DNA of 40,846 bases from JBBQDZ01 sp038237515 (GTDB lineage Bacteria > Actinomycetota > Thermoleophilia > Gaiellales > Gaiellaceae): contig JBBRYP010000038.1 of assembly GCA_038237515.1 (NCBI GenBank), positions 1 to 40,846 of the forward strand, given 5' to 3'. Positions 1 through 9,547 of the stretch are shown in pieces (the first letter of the stretch is position 1; every line of letters starts with the position of its first letter). The notes below the pieces were generated by a model, which was given only the letters and a program-made list of their open reading frames with translations, was not told the DNA's origin and made no database searches. Made by a program: the position numbers and the translations under genes.

Positions 1-1
1 C

Positions 2-130
2 GAGGGCGCTCTCCCGGCGGTGGTCAGCCACCAGCCGACGCTACGAACCGCGCCGGTCGACACCCGCGCTGACTGCGTGCGGGCGGGCTCTCAGTTTTCA
101 AAGAACAAGCAAAACCAAAAGCAAGGTTGA
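2..130 (+). CDS. possible C-terminal end of an upstream tail-cluster gene (partial)
   Basis: An open frame enters from the left edge and ends at a TGA 3 bp before the next start codon. Of its first 30 codons about 25 end in G or C, as in the downstream genes, and it ends in a Lys/Gln/Asn-rich tail. The frame one base later is also open and stops in an ATGA overlap with the next gene, so the choice of frame is uncertain. In related clusters the gene before the spike protein is often a gpD-like (late control D) protein. The 42 residues visible here are too few to test that. Confidence 0.3.
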   Translation, partial: EGALPAVVSHQPTLRTAPVDTRADCVRAGSQFSKNKQNQKQG

Positions 131-133
131 CCT

Positions 134-856
134 ATGAGCGACGGCGGGACGCGATCCGAGGCTGTGCTCGACCGGCTCGAGCGTCAGGCCGACCGCTTCT
201 ACGGCAAGTACCGCGGGGTCGTCCTCAACAACATCGACCCGCTTCAGATCGGGCGGCTGCAGGCGATCGTGCCCGAGGTGCTCGGCGAGATCCCGAGCGG
301 CTGGGCGCTCCCGTGCGCCCCGTACGCCGGCACCGGCTCCGGGTTCTACGCGATCCCGCCGATCGGGGCCGGCGTCTGGATCGAGTTCGAGGCGGGGGAC
401 ACCTCACGGCCGATCTGGACGGGCGCGTGGTGGGCGACGGGCGAGGTGCCGATGAACGAGCAGGCCACGCCGTCCCAGCCGACGCGCAAGATCCTTCGCA
501 CCGAGTTCGGGCTGATGGTCTCGCTCGACGACCTGCAGCAGACGATCACGATCTCGGACGCGATCGGCATCAACCTGATGTCGATCAAGGTCCTGCAGGG
601 GACGATCGAGATCAAGAGCGCCGTGCGCGTTGTCCTCGAGGCGCCGCTGATCCAGCACGGGCAGGCCGCCGTGCACCCCGCGGTCTTCGGCGACCAGTTG
701 CTCATCTATCTGAACCAGCTCGTGGCGATGTTCAACACGCACATCCATCCGGGCGAGCTGGCGGCCGGGATCCTCCCGGTGACTCCGGCGCCCCCGGTGG
801 CGCCCTTCCCGCCCGCGACGCCTGCCCTGATCTCGACCAAGAACCTCGTGGAGTGA
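134..856 (+). CDS. phage baseplate assembly protein V / gp5-like spike OB-fold protein
   Basis: 240 residues. Residues about 22-105 look like the gp5/VgrG-type OB-fold of baseplate protein V: a YRGVVLNNIDPLQIGRL start, the Pro-Cys-Ala-Pro-Tyr stretch, a GVWIEFEAGD strand and a PIWTGAWW end. In this family the OB-fold sits at the base of the membrane-piercing spike under the baseplate. The middle is a short beta-rich stretch of alternating Ile and polar residues (about 150-180). The C-terminus has a HIHPGE motif and a Pro-rich PAPPVAPFPPATPA run, common in phage and eCIS gpV proteins. It is much shorter than a full VgrG because the gpD-like part is absent. The ATG follows an AAGG at 123-126. 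It is the first complete gene of the tail operon; the next starts 10 bp after its stop. Confidence 0.82.
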   Translation: MSDGGTRSEAVLDRLERQADRFYGKYRGVVLNNIDPLQIGRLQAIVPEVLGEIPSGWALPCAPYAGTGSGFYAIPPIGAGVWIEFEAGDTSRPIWTGAWWATGEVPMNEQATPSQPTRKILRTEFGLMVSLDDLQQTITISDAIGINLMSIKVLQGTIEIKSAVRVVLEAPLIQHGQAAVHPAVFGDQLLIYLNQLVAMFNTHIHPGELAAGILPVTPAPPVAPFPPATPALISTKNLVE

Positions 857-865
857 GGTGGAGAC

Positions 866-1156
866 GTGGCGGACCTGACAGGGGGATCGAACGTCTTCGC
901 CGCGCCGAGCGAGAACAGCATGGCCGCGGCGATCGAGCGCCAGATCAACAAGCTGCTCGCCGAGCCCTTGCCGTTCGACAACACGAAGGAGGCGCGAGAC
1001 CGCCGGGTCCTGTTCGCCGGCATCGCGCGTGGAGTCATCGAGCACCTGAAAGCGAATCCCGACGCGCTGAAGGTGGTCTTCACACAGGTCGCGAGCCCGC
1101 ACAACGTCTCGGAGTTCGCGGCCCACGTCGAGCTTCAGGCGGTCGACGTGCCGTGA
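866..1156 (+). CDS. small conserved-position tail-cluster protein, function unknown
   Basis: 96 residues, starting with GTG after a GAGGTGGAG ribosome-binding site; the stop overlaps the next gene's GTG in a GTGA. It has no signal peptide or membrane segment and looks mostly helical, for example residues about 18-68, which are rich in Ala, Arg, Glu and Leu. I do not recognise a family. Its place between the spike protein and the gp25-like wedge protein, with translational coupling on the right side, argues that it is a real structural or assembly component of the same particle. A PAAR tip is unlikely because the PAAR-type repeats are not visible. Confidence 0.7.
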   Translation: MADLTGGSNVFAAPSENSMAAAIERQINKLLAEPLPFDNTKEARDRRVLFAGIARGVIEHLKANPDALKVVFTQVASPHNVSEFAAHVELQAVDVP

Positions 1157-1518
1157 CCGACGCGACGTATCTCGACGTCCCCCTCCACGTCGGCGGCGCG
1201 GGGCGTATGGCGACGACCCGCGAGGACGACCACATCCGCGACCTGATCTTCAGCGTCCTCTTCACCAGCCCGGGCGAGCGCGTGAACCGTCCGGACTTCG
1301 GCTGCGGCCTGAAGACGCTCGTGTTCTCGCCGGCGAGCCAGGCCGTCGCCGCGGCGACCAACGTGCTCGTCAAGGGCTCGTTGCAGAAGTGGCTCCAGGC
1401 CGAGATCGTGGTCGAGGCCGTCGACGTCGAGGCGGCCGAGAACGAGATCGTCGTGACCGTCGTCTATCGCAACCGCGCCGGCGACCAGCGCGTCGAGCGG
1501 TTCCGGGGCCCGGCGTGA
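1153..1518 (+). CDS. GPW/gp25-family baseplate wedge protein
   Basis: 121 residues from a GTG that overlaps the preceding TGA. The core shows the gp25 pattern: DHIRDLIFSVLFTSPGERVN followed by PDFGCGLKTLVFSP, where the Pro-Gly-Glu-Arg and Phe-Gly-Cys-Gly-Leu signatures are diagnostic. A C-terminal beta-strand pair (about 85-118) completes the fold. In T4 and in contractile injection systems gp25 forms part of the wedge that nucleates sheath polymerisation on the baseplate. Length is typical for the family (about 110-140). The upstream reading frame is open back to position 127, but that extension is antisense-like Arg/Pro-rich noise overlapping two real genes, so the GTG at 1153 is chosen. 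The stop overlaps the next gene's GTG. Confidence 0.88.
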   Translation: MTDATYLDVPLHVGGAGRMATTREDDHIRDLIFSVLFTSPGERVNRPDFGCGLKTLVFSPASQAVAAATNVLVKGSLQKWLQAEIVVEAVDVEAAENEIVVTVVYRNRAGDQRVERFRGPA

Positions 1519-4055
1519 CCGGCGAGGTCAAGGTGCCCGCCTGCGGCGTCGACGAGCGCCGGGAGGCCCTGCTGTCGCCTTCGCCGCCCTTCGTCGATCT
1601 GAACGGCATCGACTTCGTCGAGGTCGACGCGGCCGATCACCGGATCCTCCGCGTCAGCTTCCTGAAGCCGATTCCGGCGGGTGGCTACGGGATTCCGGCC
1701 GACCTGAGCCGGATCGCTCTCAGCGGCGGGACGCGCATCGTCGGGATCAAGCCCGTCTCAGCGGCCGTGGAATCGGCTTCCCTGCTCCGGATCGACGTCG
1801 ACCGCGGCGGCGACTATTCGCCCTACGTCCTGACGCTCGACGCGGCACCGCTCGACGAGGTCAAGCGCAGCGTCGTCTTCTCCTTCATGGCGAGCTGTCC
1901 GACGGATGTCGATTGCCGTCCCGCTCCGTGTCCGCCGCACGAGCTCGTCGAGCCGCTGCTCGACTACCTCGCGAAGGACTACGCGAGCTTCCGGCGGTTG
2001 ATGCTCGATCTCCTCCCGACGCTGAATCCGGACTGGGTCGAGCGCAACCCGGCCGACCTCGGCATCGCGCTCGTCGAACTTCTCGCCTACGAGGCGGACC
2101 GTCTGTCGTACTTCCAGGACGCGGTCGCCAACGAGGCCTATCTCGACACGGTGCGGACGAGGGTCTCCGCGCGCCGGCACGCACGCCTTGTCGACTACCG
2201 GATGCACGACGGTCGGAACGCGTGGGTGCCCCTCCATTTCGAGGTGAACGCGACCGGGACGCTGGTCCGGGGGACTCCCGTCTTCACGCGGCTCCCCGGG
2301 CCTCTCCCCGGCGCGACGGCGGCCGCGGACGTAATCATCCCCGCCGGCGCGATCACGTTGGACGGCCTCGAGCGCAACCCCGCGCTCCGAGGAGTCGTCG
2401 CCTTCGAGACCGCTTTCACGCATGAGCTTCAGACGGCGAACAACGAGATCCTCCTCCACACCTGGGGCGACGAGGAGTGCTGCCTTCCCGCCGGAACGAC
2501 CGAGGCGTACCTCTACTCGCTGCCGTCCGGGGCGGCCGCCGCGAGGCCGGTCCTCGCGGCGGGCGACTATCTTCTGTTCGAGGAGGTCCGCAACCCGCGG
2601 TCCGGCGCTGTCGCTGACGCCGACCACCGGCGCCGGCAACTCCTGCTGATCGAGAACGTCGACGACGGCGTCACCGATCCGCTCTACGCGCGGACACTGG
2701 TCGGCCGAGTCCTCCAGCCCCGCCAGACGGGCCAGCAGGCGCTCCCGCTCCTCCACGTGCGCTGGCGGCGCGCCGACGCACTCACCGAACCGTTCTGCAT
2801 CTCTGCGCGCCTTCGCGACGGGAAGCTCGTGCGCAACGTCTCGGTCGGCCGCGGCAACATCGTCCTGGCTGATCACGGGCTGACGGCGAGCGAGACGAGG
2901 AATCCGGACGAGCTCACGGTCGACGGGCGCCTGCAACTCACGCGCGGGCCGCTGACCATGGAGTGCCGCGCGGCCGAGCCCAGGATCGACCCGGTCACGG
3001 GCGGATTCGACGTCGACCGACTGGCGCTCGACTGCGGTGTGCGCGAGGCGCTGCCCGCCGTCTCCCTGCAGGTTGCGACGCCGACGGTCGTCGAGGACTG
3101 GACGTCGGTCCCGGACCTCCTCGACAGCAGCCCCTTTGACCGTCACTTTGTCGCGGAGGTCGACGACGAGAGACGGGCCGTCCTGCGGTTCGGCGACAAC
3201 GAGTACGGCCGCTCGCTCGGCGACGTCTCATCGCTGAAGGCGGTCTATCGCGTCGGTAACGGCCGGTCCGGCAACGTCGGGGCCGAGACGATCGCCCACG
3301 TCGCGCCCACCGTCTCCCTCGGCTGGATAGACCGCGTCCGCAATCCGCTCCCCGCGAGCGGCGGCAGCGACGCCGAGACGATCGATGAGGTCCGCCAGCT
3401 CGCCCCGCAGGCGTTCCACAGCCAGCTCTTCCGCGCTGTGACCGAGGAGGACTGGGCGGAGGCCGCGCGCCGGTTGCCGGACGTCGCCGGCGCGGTCGCG
3501 ACGTACCGCTGGACCGGCAGCTGGATGACGATCTTCGTCGCCGTCGATCCGCGCGACCGCGCCGACCTCGTCGACCTCCCCAACGGCCGCACGCGGCTCG
3601 AACCCGGATTCGAGCGGCGCCTGCGGGCCTTCCTGACCCGGTTTCGGCTCGCGGGCTACGACATCGAGCTGCGTCCGCCGCGCTTCGTCGCGATCGAGCT
3701 CGCGATCGACGTCTGCGCCCGGGCCGGCTACTTCCGGGTCGACGTGGCCGAGGCGGTGCGCGACGCCCTGTCGGCCCGCGTCCTGCCCGACGGCACGCAC
3801 GGCTTCTTCCATCCCGACAACTTTACGTTCGGCGATCCGCTCTACCTCAGCCGGCTCTATGCCGCAGTCGAACGTGTCGAGGGTGTCGACTCCGTCGCGA
3901 TCCGCAAGCTCGTGCGGTTCGGCCAGACCACCGCCGGCGAGCTCGACGCCGGGGTGCTGCGGGTGGGGCCGTGGGAGATCGTGCGGCTCGACAACGACCC
4001 GAGCTTCGTCGAGCACGGCGTGCTGACCGTGACCGCGCAAGGGGGGAAGGCATGA
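1515..4055 (+). CDS. putative baseplate assembly protein, baseplate-J type (first copy)
   Basis: 846 residues from a GTG overlapping the gp25 stop. Residues about 153-235 form the conserved N-terminal helical region of the 'putative baseplate assembly protein' family (DYASFRRLMLDLLP, then ELLAYEADRLSYFQDAVANE and an LVDYR motif). The C-terminal third carries the baseplate-J-like region: a YRVGNGRSGNVG motif near residue 577, NPLPASGGSDAETI, and the AVTEEDWAEAARRLP segment. The end resembles the gp6/J ring domain. These proteins build the baseplate inner ring that joins the spike hub to the sheath. The C-terminal ~250 residues are clearly related to those of the next gene, so the two are paralogues. 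ATGA overlap with the next gene. Confidence 0.85.
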   Translation: MTGEVKVPACGVDERREALLSPSPPFVDLNGIDFVEVDAADHRILRVSFLKPIPAGGYGIPADLSRIALSGGTRIVGIKPVSAAVESASLLRIDVDRGGDYSPYVLTLDAAPLDEVKRSVVFSFMASCPTDVDCRPAPCPPHELVEPLLDYLAKDYASFRRLMLDLLPTLNPDWVERNPADLGIALVELLAYEADRLSYFQDAVANEAYLDTVRTRVSARRHARLVDYRMHDGRNAWVPLHFEVNATGTLVRGTPVFTRLPGPLPGATAAADVIIPAGAITLDGLERNPALRGVVAFETAFTHELQTANNEILLHTWGDEECCLPAGTTEAYLYSLPSGAAAARPVLAAGDYLLFEEVRNPRSGAVADADHRRRQLLLIENVDDGVTDPLYARTLVGRVLQPRQTGQQALPLLHVRWRRADALTEPFCISARLRDGKLVRNVSVGRGNIVLADHGLTASETRNPDELTVDGRLQLTRGPLTMECRAAEPRIDPVTGGFDVDRLALDCGVREALPAVSLQVATPTVVEDWTSVPDLLDSSPFDRHFVAEVDDERRAVLRFGDNEYGRSLGDVSSLKAVYRVGNGRSGNVGAETIAHVAPTVSLGWIDRVRNPLPASGGSDAETIDEVRQLAPQAFHSQLFRAVTEEDWAEAARRLPDVAGAVATYRWTGSWMTIFVAVDPRDRADLVDLPNGRTRLEPGFERRLRAFLTRFRLAGYDIELRPPRFVAIELAIDVCARAGYFRVDVAEAVRDALSARVLPDGTHGFFHPDNFTFGDPLYLSRLYAAVERVEGVDSVAIRKLVRFGQTTAGELDAGVLRVGPWEIVRLDNDPSFVEHGVLTVTAQGGKA

Positions 4056-7000
4056 GCACCCTCCCGTGCGGCTGCTGCAAGCCGTGGGCGTCGCTGACGC
4101 CGCTCGAGGTCGTGAACCGCGCGGGGCTCTCGGCGGTCGCCTACCGGGTCGGGACGTACGCGAGCTTCCGCGAGACGATGCTCGAGCAGATCGCGCATCG
4201 GGCCGAGCTGGGCCAGCTCACTACTCGGGAGGACGACGACTACTCGGTGACGGTCATCGATCTGTGGGCTGCGGCAGCCGACGTCCTGACCTTCTATCAG
4301 GAGCGGTACGCGAACGAGGCGTTCCTGCGCACGGCCACCCAGCGCGAGTCGATCGGCGGCCTGGCGCGGCTCATCGACTACAGCCCCCGCCCGGGAGTCG
4401 CAGCGCTCTCGTGGCTTGCGTTCACCGCCGACGCCGGGAAGACGTTTCGCGTCGCCAAGCGGTTGCGCGTCCAGAGCGTGCCCGGGCAGGACGAGCAGCC
4501 GCAGATCTTCGAGACGCTCGAGGAGATCGTGGCCGACGCGCGTCTGAATCGCGTGCGCTGCCTGCCGGCCCCTCACGGCGTCAATCCGCTCGCCCGCGGA
4601 GCCACAGACGCGTTGATCGCTCCGGGCGAGGCCGGACTCGCGGCCGCCGCGGGGCTCGCCGCAGGTGACCGGTTCGTCCTCTACGCGACCGGTTCGGCGG
4701 GCACCGTCGAGGAGCTCACCGTGCGGGAGGTGCGCGTCGAGGAGGACCGTGTGAGGCTCGCCTGGGAGGGGCCGATCCAGGGAAGCTGGACGGCGGGCGC
4801 GCCCGTCTCCAAGATCGGCCGTACGTTTAGGCTGTTCGGCCACACGGCGCCGTCGCCGGCGATGAAGCCCGTCGGCGACAACAAGGTGCCGGGCGGGATC
4901 AAGTGGTCGCTCGAGCCGACGGACTACAGCTTGTCGGGTGCGAGCCTGCCGCTCGAGGCTCGCGTCGAGGGGATCGCGACGGGAGCGCGGCTCCTCGTGG
5001 ACGACGCAGGCGGCGCGGCGACGGTCGTCACCGTCACCGCCGTCGCGACCGGCTCGCAGTCTCTCGGCGGCCTGACCGACTCGGTGACGATCCTCACCGT
5101 CACCCCGCCGGTCCCGGCGACGACCGACCGGCGGCAGGTGACGGTGTACGAGCTGGTCGGGCTCGAGATCCCGTTCTGGGGCTACGCGTATCCCGAGCGC
5201 CTCACCGGCGGCTCGGTGTTCCTTCCGGGCCGGCGCCTCCCTGACGGGGCGATTGAGATCGGCCGGGCGATCATGCGTAACGAGTACCAGCTCGGCGTGC
5301 CGTTGGCGATCGAAGACGTCGCGCCCCGCCGGACGCTCTTGGTCGGCGACGCCGAGACGGGCCCGCTGGTCGCCACCGTCGAGTCGGTCGAGCTCGCCGG
5401 GTCGACGGTCAAGCTCGAGCCGACGGCTGCGGACGCGACAACCGCGAAGCAGATCGGCCTCGACGCGGACTCGGCCACCGAGCTGCCCGGGCTCATGTCC
5501 GAGCCGCTGCCTGCAAGCATCGCACTGGCGAATCCCAAGCCCGAGGTGCGGGTGCGGATCGGCGATCTCGCGGCTCGGACGGTGAAGCTCGCGGGCACTG
5601 TGACGACCCTCGTCGGGGCCGCGGCCGCGCTGGAGGCCGCGCTGAGGGCGGCCGGGCCCGAACTCGAGTGGACCGACGCTCAGGTCTACTGGCTGAACGG
5701 GCGGCTCCTCGTCTTCCCGGGCGGTGACGGCGGGGTGCTCGAGCTGATGCCGACGGAGAGCGACGCGACGACCGTCCGGGAGCTCGGGCTCGATCGGGAC
5801 CAGGCGCTACCGCTCCGCGGGCTGGTCTCGGCGCCGCTGACGATGCCGATGTCGTTCGCGTCGGCCGCTCCCGAGGTCGACGTGACGATCGGGCCTGTCG
5901 GGCCGCGTACGGTGCAGCTCTCGAGCCAGTCGAGCCTGAAGTCGTTGGCGGTCGCACTCTGGTTCGCGCTCGCGACCGTCGATCCGGCGCCGGGGTTCGC
6001 GGGTGCGCTGGTCTTGGTCGCCGGCAACCGTCTGCTCGTGCTGCCCGGTCTCGTGGGCAGCGAGATCGTCGAGTACCTGCGTATCGACCTCTCGCTCGAG
6101 AAGCCGCTGGATCTCGCCTCGGAAACCGCTTACTTCCTCGGCAACGTCGCTGCTGCAAGCCACGGCGAGACGGTGCGTGGGGAGGTAGTCGGCGACGGCG
6201 ACGCGTCGGCACGCTTCCAGCGCTTCGCGCTGAAGAAGAAGCCGCTCACCTACGTTCCGAGCGCGAAGGCGGGAGGGCTGGAGTCGAGCCTCGAGGTGCT
6301 CGTGGGCGGCGTGCGCTGGGACGGCGTTCCCGGTCTCTACGGACAGAGCTCGAAGGCGCGCGTCCACACGACTCGAACCGGCGACGACGGCACTACCGTC
6401 CTCCAGTTCGGCGACGGGCAGACCGGCGCGCCGCCGCCGACGGGCCGCAGCAACCTGGTGGCGACCTACCGCGTCGGCGCGGGCGTGGCAGGACGGGTGC
6501 GCTCCTCGACGTTGACGTCCGCACTCGACCGCCCGCCGGGAATGAAGGATGTAACCAACCCGCTGGCAGCCCGCGGCGGAGCGGATCCCGAGACGATCGA
6601 CTATGCCCGGGGCAACGCGCCGACGACCGTCCGCACGTTCGGCCGCGCCGTGTCGCTGCAGGACTTCGCGGATCTCGTCCGCGGCTCCGGCGAAGTCGCC
6701 AAGGCGCAGGCGATCTGGGTCTGGGACGGCCTCGACCGCGCCGTCCACCTGACCGTCGCGGGGCAGCGCGGCGGGATCTTCGCCGACGAGGACCTCCGCC
6801 GGCTCGGCGCTGCCCTAGCGCGTGCCCGTGACCCGAACTACCGGCTTCGTCTCGACAACTACCTGCCCTTCCCGATCGTCGTCCGCGGATCGGTCGACGT
6901 CGACGAGCGGTACGTCCGCAGCGACGTCGTCGACGCGGTCCGGGCCGCCGTCGCCGCCGCGCTCGATTTCGACGCGCTGGAGCTCGGAACGCCGATCCAT

Positions 7001-7273
7001 CTGAGCGACCTGTACCGGATCATCCAGGACGTGCCGGGCGTCGTCGCGGCGGACCTCGACGAGCTGCAGCCGAAGCGCCCCGCCGATCGCGAACGCCCGA
7101 ACGTCGACCGCCTCGCCGACGGCTCGCCCGCCCCCCTGCAGCCGCACGTCCGCGTGCTACCCGCCAGGCCCGATCCCGCCAAGGCGAGCAGCGTCCTGCC
7201 GGCCGAGCTCGCCACGGTCAAAGACCTCGGACGCGACCTCACCCTCGCCGGCCGAGGAGGGATCGTCGGATGA
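4052..7273 (+). CDS. putative baseplate assembly protein, baseplate-J type (second, larger copy)
   Basis: 1073 residues; ATG preceded by a strong GGGGGAAGG and overlapping the previous TGA. The N-terminus repeats the family pattern (TYASFRETML, then DLWAAAADVLTFYQERYANE and LARLIDYSPRPG, residues about 34-118). The baseplate-J region near residue 807 has YRVGAGVAGRV, NPLAARGGADPETIDYARG and a C-terminal ring-like domain ending DVPGVVAADLDEL. Unlike the first copy it contains an insertion (residues about 450-690) made of a roughly 110-residue unit repeated about two and a half times. The final ~40 residues are Pro/Arg/Ala-rich. Two J-type proteins in tandem are usual in eCIS and related tails. 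The stop overlaps the next ATG. Confidence 0.85.
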   Translation: MSTLPCGCCKPWASLTPLEVVNRAGLSAVAYRVGTYASFRETMLEQIAHRAELGQLTTREDDDYSVTVIDLWAAAADVLTFYQERYANEAFLRTATQRESIGGLARLIDYSPRPGVAALSWLAFTADAGKTFRVAKRLRVQSVPGQDEQPQIFETLEEIVADARLNRVRCLPAPHGVNPLARGATDALIAPGEAGLAAAAGLAAGDRFVLYATGSAGTVEELTVREVRVEEDRVRLAWEGPIQGSWTAGAPVSKIGRTFRLFGHTAPSPAMKPVGDNKVPGGIKWSLEPTDYSLSGASLPLEARVEGIATGARLLVDDAGGAATVVTVTAVATGSQSLGGLTDSVTILTVTPPVPATTDRRQVTVYELVGLEIPFWGYAYPERLTGGSVFLPGRRLPDGAIEIGRAIMRNEYQLGVPLAIEDVAPRRTLLVGDAETGPLVATVESVELAGSTVKLEPTAADATTAKQIGLDADSATELPGLMSEPLPASIALANPKPEVRVRIGDLAARTVKLAGTVTTLVGAAAALEAALRAAGPELEWTDAQVYWLNGRLLVFPGGDGGVLELMPTESDATTVRELGLDRDQALPLRGLVSAPLTMPMSFASAAPEVDVTIGPVGPRTVQLSSQSSLKSLAVALWFALATVDPAPGFAGALVLVAGNRLLVLPGLVGSEIVEYLRIDLSLEKPLDLASETAYFLGNVAAASHGETVRGEVVGDGDASARFQRFALKKKPLTYVPSAKAGGLESSLEVLVGGVRWDGVPGLYGQSSKARVHTTRTGDDGTTVLQFGDGQTGAPPPTGRSNLVATYRVGAGVAGRVRSSTLTSALDRPPGMKDVTNPLAARGGADPETIDYARGNAPTTVRTFGRAVSLQDFADLVRGSGEVAKAQAIWVWDGLDRAVHLTVAGQRGGIFADEDLRRLGAALARARDPNYRLRLDNYLPFPIVVRGSVDVDERYVRSDVVDAVRAAVAAALDFDALELGTPIHLSDLYRIIQDVPGVVAADLDELQPKRPADRERPNVDRLADGSPAPLQPHVRVLPARPDPAKASSVLPAELATVKDLGRDLTLAGRGGIVG

Positions 7274-9537
7274 CCGCAACTCGCTCCCGCGACAGGCTCT
7301 ACGGCCTGCTCCCGGCGGTCTACCGCGAGCAGGACGCGGACAACGACTTCGCCCTTAGGGCGCTCCTCGCGATCGTCACGGAGCAGGTCGACGTGCTCGA
7401 GCAGGACGTCGCCGGGCTCTGGAACGACCTCTTCGTCGAGACCTGCCGCCGCTGGGTGATCCCGTACATCGGCGACCTTGTCTCGAACAACCTCCTCTAC
7501 GACCCGAGCCGGATCGGAGAGGACGACACCGCGGCAGCGCTCTTCACCGACCTCCGAGGCCCCGATCTGCGCCCGCGGGTCGCGATCCGCACCCGCGCCG
7601 ACGTGGCCAAGACGATCTACTACCGCCGCCGGAAGGGCACGCTGCCGATGCTCGAGGAGCTCGCCCGCGACGTCACCGGCTGGGCCACGCACGCGGTCGA
7701 GTTCTTCGAGCTGCTCAGCTGGACGCAGCACCTCGAGCACTTTCGGCCGCAGGCGTCCTGGTTCGACGTCCGCTCGCTCGAGCGGGACGAGCGCGTCAAC
7801 GGCCCCTTCGACACAGCAAGCCACACCATCGACGTTCGCCCGATCTCGCAGTTCGAGGGCTCGCACTCGATCAGGAACATCGGCTTCTTCCTCTGGCGCC
7901 TCGGGAGCTATCCCCTCCTGCACGTCCGCGCGCGCCAGGCGGGAGCCTCTTGGCAGTTCCACTTCAGCCCGCTCGGCAACAAGGCGCCGCTCTTCACGCA
8001 CCTGCGCCGTGAGGGCGACGAGGCCGGCCTGGCGACGGAGCTCCATGTGCCCGGGCCGATCCGCCGTGCCTTCTGGGCGCTCGACCTCGATCGGCACCGG
8101 ACGCTGCCGCCTCCGGAGTTCACCGATTTGTACGGGTCGTTCGACGAGCTCGGTGCGCCGCTGGCCGCAAATCCCGAGGCTAGCTTCTTCGTCATTCGCA
8201 ACAACCTGCCCGTCGCGCCCGCTCAGGTTCTCTGCGGTCGGCTCGATCCGTGGCCCGCGACCCGGCCGGCGGGCGCGGTGATCGCGATCGACGTCGCGGC
8301 CGGGCGGATCGCCGTCGGCGACGGGTTCGCGGGCGCCTCGACCCTGGACGTCTCCTACCACTACGGCTTCCCCGCCGATCTCGGCGGAGGGCCCTACGAG
8401 CGGCGCAACTGGCTGATCGCCGACGACCCGATCGCGCCGCTGGTGCGGTACGAGGTCAGAGAGGGCGTGACCGCACCGCCGGACGGGTTCCCCTCGGTCG
8501 CCGACGCCCTCGCGCACTGGGCCTCGCCGACACAGGGGCGACCGAATGCGGTGATCACGATCCTGGACAGCCGCACCTACGCATTGCCGGCTTCGATCAC
8601 GCTGTCCGACCTCACCCGGCTTGCGATCGAGGCGCACGACGGGGAGCGTCCGCTGCTGACCACCGAGGCGGGAGGGTTCGTCGTCGACGCGGACGGCACG
8701 GCGCTCGACCCGGAGCAGCGGGGGCAACTGACGTTCTCCGGGATCGTTGTCGAGGGCTTCGTACGCCTCCGCGGAGACGTCGGCGGGCTCCGACTCATCC
8801 ACGCCACGCTCGTCCCCGGCCGCGCGATCGTCGACGGCTCCCCGCCGGGCACCGACCCGAGCATCGTGATCGACGGGGCGACGGCCACAGGCGCACCCGT
8901 GAACACCCATCTCGAGCTCCTGCTCGCCTCGAGCATCACTGGGCCGATCATCTGCCCCGAGACCGCGCGGGCCCTCTGGATCCTCGACTCGATCGTCGAC
9001 GGACTCGGTGGGCCCGCGATCCAGGCGGCGGGCGGGGAGCACACCACGGCGCTGACGATCGAGCGGTCGACCGTTCTCGGCGGGACCTCGGTGCGCGAGC
9101 TGGCGGCAAGCGAGTCGATCTTCACCGACCTCGTCGACACCGCCCGCACCCAGGGCGCCTGCGTCCGTTTCTCCTTCGTTCCGCTTGGCTCGCGCACGCC
9201 GCGACGCCATCGCTGTCAGCCCGACCTCGAGATCCGGAAGGAACTGGACGAGGCGCTCGTCCTGAACCCGTCGCTCACGAAGCCGCAGCAGGATGCGATC
9301 AGGGCCTTCGTCGCCGGCTGGCTGCGGCCGGCGTTCTCGGCGGTCGCGTACGGGCAGCCAACGTACTGCCAGCTGCGCCTTTCCGCACCCGCCGGAATCC
9401 GCACCGGCGCCGAGGACGGCTCCGAGATGGGCGTCTACTGCCAAGTGAAACAGCCGCAACGCGAAAGCAACCTCCGGATCCGGCTCGACGAATACCTGCC
9501 GTTCGGGCTCGACGCCGGCTTCATCTACGTGACCTGA
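7270..9537 (+). CDS. phage tail protein (tail protein I-like N-terminus) with beta-helix-like C-terminal half
   Basis: 755 residues; ATGA overlap with the second baseplate gene. Residues about 8-70 resemble tail protein I (RLYGLLPAVYREQDADNDF, then a long helix and WVIPYIGDLV). About 102-160 continue the helical base with TIYYRRRKGTLPMLEELARD. These parts normally connect a fibre or needle to the baseplate. The region from about 440 to 620 consists of short hydrophobic strands separated by Gly/Asp turns, as in a right-handed beta-helix, and would be a surface adhesin part. The last ~110 residues are distinct and end in an EYLPFGLDAGFIY motif, also hinted at in related tail proteins. No signal peptide, as expected for a particle component. 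Beta-helix assignment is from pattern only. Confidence 0.78.
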   Translation: MTATRSRDRLYGLLPAVYREQDADNDFALRALLAIVTEQVDVLEQDVAGLWNDLFVETCRRWVIPYIGDLVSNNLLYDPSRIGEDDTAAALFTDLRGPDLRPRVAIRTRADVAKTIYYRRRKGTLPMLEELARDVTGWATHAVEFFELLSWTQHLEHFRPQASWFDVRSLERDERVNGPFDTASHTIDVRPISQFEGSHSIRNIGFFLWRLGSYPLLHVRARQAGASWQFHFSPLGNKAPLFTHLRREGDEAGLATELHVPGPIRRAFWALDLDRHRTLPPPEFTDLYGSFDELGAPLAANPEASFFVIRNNLPVAPAQVLCGRLDPWPATRPAGAVIAIDVAAGRIAVGDGFAGASTLDVSYHYGFPADLGGGPYERRNWLIADDPIAPLVRYEVREGVTAPPDGFPSVADALAHWASPTQGRPNAVITILDSRTYALPASITLSDLTRLAIEAHDGERPLLTTEAGGFVVDADGTALDPEQRGQLTFSGIVVEGFVRLRGDVGGLRLIHATLVPGRAIVDGSPPGTDPSIVIDGATATGAPVNTHLELLLASSITGPIICPETARALWILDSIVDGLGGPAIQAAGGEHTTALTIERSTVLGGTSVRELAASESIFTDLVDTARTQGACVRFSFVPLGSRTPRRHRCQPDLEIRKELDEALVLNPSLTKPQQDAIRAFVAGWLRPAFSAVAYGQPTYCQLRLSAPAGIRTGAEDGSEMGVYCQVKQPQRESNLRIRLDEYLPFGLDAGFIYVT

Positions 9538-9547
9538 GGAGGGGACG

